DNA of 52,882 bases from NCBI GenBank assembly GCA_934511165.1, contig CAKSWA010000009.1, positions 1 through 52,882 on the forward strand, read 5' to 3'. The stretch is from an uncultured Oscillospiraceae bacterium. Its GTDB lineage: Bacteria; Bacillota; Clostridia; Oscillospirales; Oscillospiraceae. Shown piece by piece: positions 47,160 to 52,882 of this stretch. The translations under genes and the position numbers were made by a program. The notes beneath the pieces were generated by a model. It saw nothing but the letters and a program-made list of their open reading frames with translations. It searched no databases and had not been told where the DNA came from. The stretch's first letter is position 1. The number at the start of each line of letters is the position of its first letter.

Positions 47160-47675
47160 ATGAGTGAAATGAACGGAACCGCCGCAGCGGCTGTCCCTGC
47201 CAAAGTGAAAAAGCCCTCGATCGTCGATACGTTCCTGAAGGGCTGCGCCAAGGGCTTTAAGGTGGGCATTGAAAATATCACCCCCGCCATGATCCTGGGC
47301 TATGTTCTGGTGTATATTCTGAAGGAGACCGGCCTCATGGATCTGCTCGGCACGGTCATGGCTCCGGTAATGGGCCTCTTCGGCCTGCCCGGCGAGGCGT
47401 TCGCCGTGCTGATCTCCGCGTTCTTCGCCAAGGCGTCCGGCTGCGCCACCGCCGCGTCCATGTATGAAGCCGGTGTTCTCACGCTCGGCCAGGCGTCCAT
47501 GATGCTGCCCGCCTGCATCCTGATGGGCACCCTGATCGGCCACTACGCCCGCATCATTCTCGTCACGGATGCCAACAAGAAATGGCATCCCCTGCTCATT
47601 GTCACCTGCCTTTTTGACGCGGCGCTCTCTCTTGTCATTATGCGTGTCATTCTCGCAGCCATGGGCGTACAGTAA
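47160..47675 (+). CDS. YjiG-like membrane protein
   Basis: A 171-residue Gate-family membrane protein: IVDTFLKGCAKGFKVGIENITPAMILGYVLVYIL, VMAPVMGLFGLPGEAFAVLISAFFAKASGCATAASM and LPACILMGTLIGHYARIIL. Size and sequence style match E. coli YjiG (about 150 residues). With the YjiH-like partner it probably forms a two-subunit membrane complex; the substrate is unknown. Confidence 0.82.
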   Translation: MSEMNGTAAAAVPAKVKKPSIVDTFLKGCAKGFKVGIENITPAMILGYVLVYILKETGLMDLLGTVMAPVMGLFGLPGEAFAVLISAFFAKASGCATAASMYEAGVLTLGQASMMLPACILMGTLIGHYARIILVTDANKKWHPLLIVTCLFDAALSLVIMRVILAAMGVQ

Positions 47676-47702
47676 CGAAAAAGGGAAAGGAGCGTGCAGA
47701 AA

Positions 47703-47939
47703 ATGAAGAGGCTGTCCCGGCAGCGAGGCTTGCAGCTGGAGGCTTTCGGCAGCATTTTGATCGTGACGGTCATGCTGGCCGACCGGTTTCTGTATGAAAT
47801 TCAAAGCGGCTTCCTTCTGGCCTGCGCCTTCGTTTCCGCCGCGGCGCTGATCGTCGGCATCCGCACGGTCAAGCGCGCCGATGAAGAGGCCGCAGCCGCT
47901 GCAAAAGCCGCCCCGTCCGGCATGGAAAAGCTGAAATAA
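47703..47939 (+). CDS. Small membrane protein
   Basis: A 78-residue protein with two adjacent hydrophobic helices (about 12-30 and 36-52), a basic N-terminus (MKRLSRQRG) and an Ala/Lys-rich C-terminal tail. I do not recognise a family. ATG 47703 is preferred over GTG 47694, which touches the GGAG ribosome site. It ends the operon, so it may be an accessory subunit of the YjiH/YjiG membrane complex. Confidence 0.6.
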   Translation: MKRLSRQRGLQLEAFGSILIVTVMLADRFLYEIQSGFLLACAFVSAAALIVGIRTVKRADEEAAAAAKAAPSGMEKLK

Positions 47940-47947
47940 ATTCGCAG

Positions 47948-47987
47948 AAAAAAAGCCCTGTAACCATGTGGTTACAGGGCTTTTTTC
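47948..47987. terminator. Bidirectional terminator between the peptidase module and hydrogenase
   Basis: GCCCTGTAACC-ATGT-GGTTACAGGGC hairpin with an A run before and a T run after, so it can serve both converging operons. Confidence 0.9.
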
Positions 47988-48023
47988 CCATGCCCGGCAC
48001 GTTTGCCGGAGGAGCTTTCGCTT

Positions 48024-49559
48024 TTACTCCGCGTCGTCCTCGTCTTCGAGCAGGAGCGGGAGCGTGGCTTCATATTTGGTTTCGGTGGCGCTCTTTTCCT
48101 CCGCCTGCGCGGTGTAGCTGCGCACAACGGCCGCCGCCTTTTCAATCGGCAGGAGCGTTCCCGCGCCCGCAACGCAGCCGCCGGGGCACGCCATGCCTTC
48201 GAGAAGATACCCGTCATACTTGCCGGCCTTGGCCAGCATGAGCAGCTTCCGGCAGTCCTTCAGTCCCTGCGCACACGCGGTTTTCACCTCGCGCTCGGGG
48301 TCGATGTGCGAAATGGCCTCGCGCACCGCCTCCGCGACGCCGCCGGAAACGGCAAAGCCGCGGCCTGCCGCCGTGCCTTCGCGCAGCGGTGCAGTCTGGG
48401 TGATCTCGTCGAAGTTGATGCCCTTCGCCTCGAACATGCCCATGATCTCTTCAAACGTCAGGACAAAATCGACCTCGCTGCGCACGCTCGTGCGCATGGC
48501 TTCCAGCTTCTTCGCGCTGCACGGCCCGATGAATGCGACCTTCTCGCCCGGATGCTGCTGCTTGCAGAGACGCGCCGTGAGCACCATGGGCGTGAGCGCC
48601 ATGGAGATGCAGTGCGCCTGCTCCGGGAAGAGCTTTTTCGCCATGACCGCCCAGCTCGGGCAGCAGGATGTCGCCATGAACGGCTGCTCAGCGGGGACCT
48701 TCTTCAAAAAGTCGTTTGCTTCGTCGAGCGTACAGAGGTCCGCGCCGACGGCAACCTCCGCCACGTGGCGGAAGCCGAGCAGCTTCATCGCGGACTTGAG
48801 CTTGTCCGGCGTCATGTTCGGGCCGAGCTGGCCGACGAACGCCGGCGCGACGATCGCGATGACCTTTTCGCCTTCGCGCAGTGCCTGGGTGAGCTGGAAG
48901 AGCTGGCTCTTGTCCGAAATGGCGCCGAACGGGCAGTTCACGAGACACATGCCGCAGGAGACGCATTTATCGTAGTCGATCTCGGCGCGGCCATGCTCAT
49001 CGGAGCGGATGGCGTCCATGCCGCACGCTTTGGCGCACGGGCGCTCCTGCAGAATGATCGCGTTATAGGGGCAGACATTGGCGCACTTGCCGCAGCGGAT
49101 GCACAGATCCTCCTGAATGCGGCTCACGCCGTGATGGCTGAGCTTGACCGCCTTTTTCGGGCAGACCTCGCGGCACGGATGCGCCAGGCAGTTCTGGCAG
49201 AGGTCCGTAACGATGTACCGCTTTTCGGGGCAGGCGTTGCAGGCGAATTTCAGAATATTCACCAGCGGCGGCTCATAGTACTTTTCCGGTCGCGCGCTCT
49301 CCTCCACGCCGGCGGCAAGCGGCGCGTGCTGGTCGAGCGGGCGGGGACTCAGTCCCATCGCGAGACGAAGCCGCTCGCCGACAATGGCTCTTTCCAGGAA
49401 GATGCTGCTGCGGTGCTCGGCAACTTCGCCGGGAATAATTTTATACGGCAGATTTTCGATGCGGGAATAGTCCCCGCCCTCGTAACCCATCCGTGCAACT
49501 TCAGTGAAAACCTGACGGCGGATCTTGGTGATGGTGGAATAAATGCCGCGGATGCTCAT
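48024..49559 (-). CDS. Monomeric [FeFe]-hydrogenase (probable group B)
   Basis: A 511-residue ferredoxin-type hydrogenase. The N-terminal half has several FeS motifs: CLAHPCREVCPKKA near residue 125, CIRCGKCANVCPYNA near 155 and CVSCGMCLVNCPFGA near 200. The H-cluster motifs are L1 TSCCPSW near 297, L2 FIGPCSAKKLEA near 342 (GPC, where group A has MPC) and L3 EGMACPGGCVAGAG near 453. These variants and the layout fit the group B monomeric type, thought to oxidise or produce H2 with ferredoxin. ATG 49559 has AGGAG eight bases upstream. It is the last gene behind an anti-sigma factor. It could dispose of ferredoxin reduced by the 2-oxoacid oxidoreductase. Confidence 0.9.
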   Translation of the reverse strand: MSIRGIYSTITKIRRQVFTEVARMGYEGGDYSRIENLPYKIIPGEVAEHRSSIFLERAIVGERLRLAMGLSPRPLDQHAPLAAGVEESARPEKYYEPPLVNILKFACNACPEKRYIVTDLCQNCLAHPCREVCPKKAVKLSHHGVSRIQEDLCIRCGKCANVCPYNAIILQERPCAKACGMDAIRSDEHGRAEIDYDKCVSCGMCLVNCPFGAISDKSQLFQLTQALREGEKVIAIVAPAFVGQLGPNMTPDKLKSAMKLLGFRHVAEVAVGADLCTLDEANDFLKKVPAEQPFMATSCCPSWAVMAKKLFPEQAHCISMALTPMVLTARLCKQQHPGEKVAFIGPCSAKKLEAMRTSVRSEVDFVLTFEEIMGMFEAKGINFDEITQTAPLREGTAAGRGFAVSGGVAEAVREAISHIDPEREVKTACAQGLKDCRKLLMLAKAGKYDGYLLEGMACPGGCVAGAGTLLPIEKAAAVVRSYTAQAEEKSATETKYEATLPLLLEDEDDAE

Positions 49560-49584
49560 GGGAAACACTCCTTACTTTATCTCA

Positions 49585-50406
49585 TTATCTCAACGTGTTG
49601 TTCAAAACTTCGCTCAATGCCTCCGGCGATGCGGGCGAGAGATGCGCCGCGCCGGCGTTCTCTTCCTGCCAGACGACGGTCTCCTCATCGACCCAGAGCC
49701 GGTATCCGCTCTCCGTGCCGTCCGGCGCGGTGAGCGTGAGTGTATAATCACAGTCGCGCTCCGGCGCGCTTGTCTCGCCCTCGTCCAGCAGGAGATATCC
49801 CGCGAAAAATCCGTCGTCCGGAAGCGTGACCTCGCCGCCCACCGCGGCCTTTGCCGCCGTGACGGTGACCGTGCCGCCGTCCATATCGTTTGCCGCGGCG
49901 CTCTCGGGCGCGGCGGCCATCATCATGCCACCCGCGGGCGCTTCCGCCGCTTCCGCCGGGGCAGCTTCGTTGGAATCCTCCGCCGCGCTGTACATGGCGA
50001 TTTCCGGCGCAGCGCTGGACGAGCTGTCCGCGCCCTTCGCAGCAAAGGTGCCGCCAAACGTCACCCCCGCCCAGATCGCCACGGCAGCCGCCGCGGCGAG
50101 CGCGCCATAGCGCGTCACCAGACGCTTGATGTTCGTCTTTTTCTTCGCCGGCGTTTCCTCCGGCGTCTTCGCAGGCGCAGCGGCTTCATGCACACGCGCC
50201 ATCACGTTCGCCGTAAAGCTCTCCGGCGGCTCTCCCAGCGCGTCGTCCGCGCCGGATATTGCCTGCATCGCCTCATAGAAATTCAGGCAGGCTTCGCAGC
50301 TTTCCAGATGGGCACGAAGCTCCTTTTCTTCCTCGGCGGTGATCTCGCCGTCCAGCGCCGCGCCGATCAGCTCTTCATAGTATTCACAGTATTCACAGTT
50401 TTTCAC
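49585..50406 (-). CDS. Zinc-finger anti-sigma factor
   Basis: A 273-residue membrane protein with an N-terminal anti-sigma zinc-binding domain: EEEKELRAHLESCEACLNFYEAM is the H-x3-C-x2-C signature. A single transmembrane helix (about 100-120) follows, then an extracellular Ala/Glu/Met-rich region (MYSAAEDSNEAAPAEAAEAP) and a small folded C-terminal domain (CDYTLTLTAPDGTESGYRLW). It overlaps the sigma gene as ATGA. It should hold the ECF sigma factor at the membrane until an outside signal triggers release. Confidence 0.85.
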   Translation of the reverse strand: MKNCEYCEYYEELIGAALDGEITAEEEKELRAHLESCEACLNFYEAMQAISGADDALGEPPESFTANVMARVHEAAAPAKTPEETPAKKKTNIKRLVTRYGALAAAAAVAIWAGVTFGGTFAAKGADSSSSAAPEIAMYSAAEDSNEAAPAEAAEAPAGGMMMAAAPESAAANDMDGGTVTVTAAKAAVGGEVTLPDDGFFAGYLLLDEGETSAPERDCDYTLTLTAPDGTESGYRLWVDEETVVWQEENAGAAHLSPASPEALSEVLNNTLR

Positions 50407-51020
50407 GCTTCACACCCCTTCCCCTGTTTGGACGGGAAACGGTCGGAAAAGTTCCCGCTTTCGAGAAGCGCCGCGCAGAGCTTTTTCCGCGCCCGGTTGA
50501 GCCGGGATTTGACCGTGCCGGCTTCGAGCGAGAGCGCCGCGGCGATCTCGTCGTAGCTCAGCCCCGCGCTCTCGCGCAAGGCGAGAATTTCGCGGCAGTC
50601 GTCCGGCAGCGAGGCGAGCGCCGCGCGCACGGCGTCCCGGTCGGCAGCGCGCTCGGCGAGCCGCTCGGGGGAATACCGCTCGTCGGGAATGGCGAGCTCG
50701 GCCTCCTCGCCGTCATCGTCCTCCGTCTGGAGCGACACGATAACGGCACGCTTATTTTTGCGCAGCATATCGATGCATATGTTGTTCGTCAGCCGGTAGA
50801 GCCACACGGAAAACCGGCTGTCGCCGCGAAAGTCCGCAAGCGAGGTGTACGCCTTGAGAAAGGCTTCCTGCGCGGCGTCCTCGGCATCGGCCTCGTTTTT
50901 CAGTATGCGCAGCGCGAGACGGTACACCTTCGTCTGGTTTTCCGTCACAAGCGGCTCATACGCGCTCTCGTCCCCGGCGAGAACGCGCGCGATATATCCT
51001 TTTTCCTCGTCTTTTGTCAT
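50403..51020 (-). CDS. ECF-type RNA polymerase sigma factor
   Basis: A 205-residue ECF sigma factor with a sigma-2 region at about 20-90 (VYRLALRILKNEADAEDAAQEAFLKAY, FSVWLYRLTNNICIDMLRK) and a sigma-4 region at about 135-190 (LPDDCREILALRESAGLSYDEIAAAL, TVKSRLNRARKKL). A ribosome site GAGG precedes the ATG, and the gene starts four bases after the dus stop. Co-transcription with dus, trmB and a hydrogenase is unusual. The regulon is unknown. Confidence 0.9.
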   Translation of the reverse strand: MTKDEEKGYIARVLAGDESAYEPLVTENQTKVYRLALRILKNEADAEDAAQEAFLKAYTSLADFRGDSRFSVWLYRLTNNICIDMLRKNKRAVIVSLQTEDDDGEEAELAIPDERYSPERLAERAADRDAVRAALASLPDDCREILALRESAGLSYDEIAAALSLEAGTVKSRLNRARKKLCAALLESGNFSDRFPSKQGKGCEA

Positions 51021-51024
51021 ACTG

Positions 51025-51996
51025 TTACCTCAGATCGCGCTGTATGCCGCGGACGATTTTCTCCGCGTCGGCGAGCGTATTCATCGATACAATCTGCTGC
51101 TTATAATATCCCGCGTGGGATATCCCGCGCAGATACCAGCACAGCTGTTTGCGCGCCTCTAAAATGGCGATCTTCTCGCCCTTGAGCGTGCACGCCATCG
51201 TGATCTGGCCGAGCGCTTCTTCCATCCGCGCGCGCAGCGGCGGGAGCGGCGGGACGCTCTCCCCGGCGAGGAGCGCGTTGCCCTGCTCGAAGAGCCACGG
51301 GTTGCCGAAGCTGCCGCGCCCGATGAGCGCCGCGTCCGCGCCGGTGTAGCGCAGAATGTGCTCGGCATCCTCCGCCGTCCAGACATCGCCGTTGGCGAAC
51401 ACCGGGATATGCACCGCGCGCTTCACATCGCGGATGATGTCCCAGTCGGCCTGCCCGGCGTACATCTGCACTCTCGTGCGGCCATGCACCGCGATCGCCG
51501 CGGCGCCCGCGCTCTCGCACATCTCGGCGAACGGCACGGCGTTGACGTTGCCTTTATCAAAGCCCTTGCGGAACTTGACCGTCACGGGCACGTCCACCGC
51601 ATGGACGACCGCCTCGATGATTTTCGATGCAAGGTCGGGCGTTTTCATAAGCGCGCTTCCGTCGCCGGACTTCACGACCTTCCCGACGGGGCAGCCCATA
51701 TTAATGTCAATGATCTCGGGAGCGCAAAGATCCATCACCTTGCGTGCAGCGTCCGCCATGCATGCGGGGTCGCTCCCGAAGATCTGCACGGCGAGAGGCG
51801 TATCCCCCTCGGGGCGGACAAGCAGCGTTTTCGTCTTGCTGTCCTGATACATGAGCGCCTTGGAGGAGATCATCTCGCTCGTGGCGAGCGCCGCGCCGTG
51901 CTTCCGGCAGAGGAGCCGGAACGAGGCGTCCGTCACGCCGGCCATCGGCGCGAGAAAGAGCCGCCCGGCGAGCTCCACGTTTCCGATCTTTACCAT
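51025..51996 (-). CDS. dusB: tRNA-dihydrouridine synthase
   Basis: A 323-residue FMN enzyme that reduces uridines in tRNA D-loops. The sequence shows LFLAPMAGVTDASFRLLCRKHGA, DINMGCPVGKVVKSGDGSALM with the catalytic Cys near residue 100, VTVKFRKGFD, and ALIGRGSFGNPWLF near 230. The C-terminal helical RNA-binding domain ends HAGYYKQQIVSMN. Length fits the DusB type, about 320-330. Confidence 0.92.
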   Translation of the reverse strand: MVKIGNVELAGRLFLAPMAGVTDASFRLLCRKHGAALATSEMISSKALMYQDSKTKTLLVRPEGDTPLAVQIFGSDPACMADAARKVMDLCAPEIIDINMGCPVGKVVKSGDGSALMKTPDLASKIIEAVVHAVDVPVTVKFRKGFDKGNVNAVPFAEMCESAGAAAIAVHGRTRVQMYAGQADWDIIRDVKRAVHIPVFANGDVWTAEDAEHILRYTGADAALIGRGSFGNPWLFEQGNALLAGESVPPLPPLRARMEEALGQITMACTLKGEKIAILEARKQLCWYLRGISHAGYYKQQIVSMNTLADAEKIVRGIQRDLR

Positions 51997-52010
51997 ATAA
52001 TATAATGTAC

Positions 52011-52625
52011 TTACGGGCGCGTCGCTACAACGCGATGGATGGGCAGTCCCATCTCGGTGAAGCGCGCTTCGTAGTCGGTCATCGGCGTGCCCTCCGGCAT
52101 GCCGGCAAGCGTCCAGCCGCAGCCGCGGAACGATTCCAGCGACCAGTCAAAGAGCGGCTCGTTGTCGGTCTTGAACCAGACCGCCCCGCCCTCCGGCAGC
52201 AGCGCGCGGTATTTATCGAGAAACTCCGGCGCGGTCAGGCGGCGCTTGAACTGCTTTTTCTTCGGCCATGGGTCGGGGAAGTTGATGTACAGCCGGGAAA
52301 TTTCGCCCGGCGCGAACATCTCCGGCAGAAGCTCGGCGTCCCGGTCAAGAAAGCGTACGTTCGGAATACCCTGCTCCACAACACGCTCCATCGCCACGAC
52401 CATCGCATCCGGCACCTTTTCGAGCGCGAGCAGCAGCACGTCCGGCTCGCGGAGCGCCTGCTCGCAGGTAAAGCGGCCCTTGCCGCAGCCGAGCTCCAGA
52501 CGGATCTCGCGGTACTGCGAAAATTCCTCCGCCCAGCGGCCTTTGTAGTCTTCCGGCGTCTGGATCTGCACCGCGGCGCAGCGCTCCATCCGGGGGATCA
52601 GGTTCGGTTTTTTCCGCATTCTCAT
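52011..52625 (-). CDS. trmB: tRNA (guanine-N7-)-methyltransferase
   Basis: A 204-residue methyltransferase forming m7G46 in tRNA. SAM loop IRLELGCGKGRFTCEQA, then the hallmark LYINFPDPWPKKKQFKRRLTAPEFLD and the C-terminal TDYEARFTEMGLPIHRV. AGGAG lies 12 bases before the ATG, somewhat far; ATG two codons on is an alternative. It is the first gene of the leftward run trmB-dus-sigma-anti-sigma-hydrogenase. Confidence 0.93.
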   Translation of the reverse strand: MRMRKKPNLIPRMERCAAVQIQTPEDYKGRWAEEFSQYREIRLELGCGKGRFTCEQALREPDVLLLALEKVPDAMVVAMERVVEQGIPNVRFLDRDAELLPEMFAPGEISRLYINFPDPWPKKKQFKRRLTAPEFLDKYRALLPEGGAVWFKTDNEPLFDWSLESFRGCGWTLAGMPEGTPMTDYEARFTEMGLPIHRVVATRP

Positions 52626-52658
52626 AAGGCGTTCACACTCCTGTTTCTTTCACGCGCC

Positions 52659-52687
52659 ATCATATCATAGCGCGGGAAAAACATCAA
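52659..52687 (-). promoter_or_regulatory. Promoter of the trmB operon
   Basis: Minus-strand TTGATG (52682-52687), a 17-base spacer and TATGAT (52659-52664), 34 bases before the trmB ATG. Confidence 0.7.
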
Positions 52688-52698
52688 TCCGAAAAACC

Positions 52699-52727
52699 TT
52701 GCATGAAGCGGCCGTCTTTGGTATAAT
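52699..52727 (+). promoter_or_regulatory. Promoter of the tRNA locus
   Basis: TTGCAT (52699-52704), a 17-base spacer and consensus TATAAT (52722-52727). The transcript would begin near 52734, ahead of the partial and then the complete tRNA-Pro sequences. Confidence 0.75.
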
Positions 52728-52746
52728 ATTACGGCACAAAACCTGA

Positions 52747-52800
52747 CCGGGTATAGCGAAGATGGTATCGCGCCTGCTTTGGGAGAATACGACCAGCCGG
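52747..52800 (+). pseudogene. Partial tRNA-Pro copy (5' part only)
   Basis: Bases 52747-52785 (CCGGGTATAGCGAAGATGGT, then ATCGCGCCTGCTTTGGGA) match a tRNA-Pro acceptor 5' strand, D-arm and anticodon arm up to the base after the TGG anticodon loop. The expected anticodon 3' strand, variable and T-arms are missing; instead AATACGACCAGCCGG follows. The sequence differs from the intact gene next to it (GAAGATGGTATCGCG against GCAGTTGGTAGCGCG), so it is not a simple recent duplicate. Confidence 0.7.
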
Positions 52801-52815
52801 ATAAAAACTCAATAA

Positions 52816-52882
52816 CCGGGTGTAGCGCAGTTGGTAGCGCGCCTGCTTTGGGAGCAGGATGCCGCAGGTTCGAATCCTGTCA
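52816..52882 (+). tRNA. tRNA-Pro (TGG), cut by window end
   Basis: Acceptor CCGGGTG, D-arm GCGCAGTTGGTAGCGC, anticodon arm CCTGC-TTTGGGA-GCAGG with anticodon TGG, and T-arm GCAGG-TTCGAAT-CCTGT are all present. The window ends two bases into the 3' acceptor strand (CA of the expected CACCCGG). Confidence 0.93.

Noticed and set aside
45222..47804. An 860-codon minus-strand open frame across the M20 peptidase and YjiH/YjiG genes
   Set aside because: The plus-strand genes have catalytic motifs, ribosome sites and a terminator. The antisense product shows only composition bias and no recognisable domain.

Overview
The window looks like chromosomal DNA of a strictly anaerobic, GC-rich Gram-positive bacterium, most likely a gut Clostridia of the Oscillospiraceae type. 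This is inferred from ferredoxin-dependent 2-oxoacid oxidation, butyrate kinase, a ferredoxin-type [FeFe]-hydrogenase, the oxygen-independent (CbiD/CbiG) corrin pathway, secreted proteins without an outer-membrane partner, strong AGGAGG ribosome sites, frequent ATGA overlaps and a short palindromic repeat of the kind common in these genomes. No 16S rRNA or other taxonomic marker is present.

Region 1 (1-10.6 kb) is an acyl-CoA energy module. A leftward operon encodes a ferredoxin, a three-subunit 2-oxoacid:ferredoxin oxidoreductase and a GPH-type transporter. A rightward operon encodes butyrate kinase, a PduL-type phosphotransacylase, an FAD oxidoreductase and a second GPH-type transporter. 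A YheO-type PAS/HTH regulator lies between them. Together they could turn a 2-oxo acid into a carboxylic acid, reduced ferredoxin and ATP.

Region 2 (10.6-15.4 kb) is a selenium-metabolism type cluster behind an aspartate kinase: a cysteine desulfurase/selenocysteine lyase-like enzyme, a DUF3343 Se/S carrier-like protein, a LysR regulator, the YedE membrane protein and a stand-alone TusA-like protein. A MITE-like repeat and an SH3-domain membrane protein follow.

Region 3 (16.5-26.4 kb, leftward) is a cobalamin-riboswitch operon. A sigma-A promoter, a B12 riboswitch and an intrinsic terminator precede a 1,787-residue secreted repeat protein. It is followed by a corrinoid-type ABC transporter (lipoprotein, permease, ATPase) and cbiL. 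The giant protein carries about ten beta-rich repeats and ends in half of a substrate-binding domain homologous to the lipoprotein beside it. This is the most novel part of the window: a candidate Gram-positive corrinoid capture and relay system.

Region 4 (26.4-41.3 kb, leftward) is the corrin-ring operon cbiA-C-D-F-G-H-[JET fusion]-B-cobD-cbiP, preceded by an rRNA/tRNA methyltransferase of the TrmH type, a DUF1294 protein, a YgiQ radical-SAM protein and a shortened GH1-like protein. No riboswitch was seen in front of it. Chelatase, adenosyltransferase and nucleotide-loop genes are not in the window.

Region 5 (41.3-48 kb, rightward) holds nicotinate phosphoribosyltransferase, then a LysR-regulated module of a polytopic membrane protein, an M20 peptidase, a YjiH/YjiG pair and a small membrane protein. 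Region 6 (48-52.9 kb, leftward) holds trmB, dus, an ECF sigma factor, its anti-sigma factor and a [FeFe]-hydrogenase. The window ends in a tRNA-Pro(TGG) gene preceded by a partial tRNA-Pro copy.
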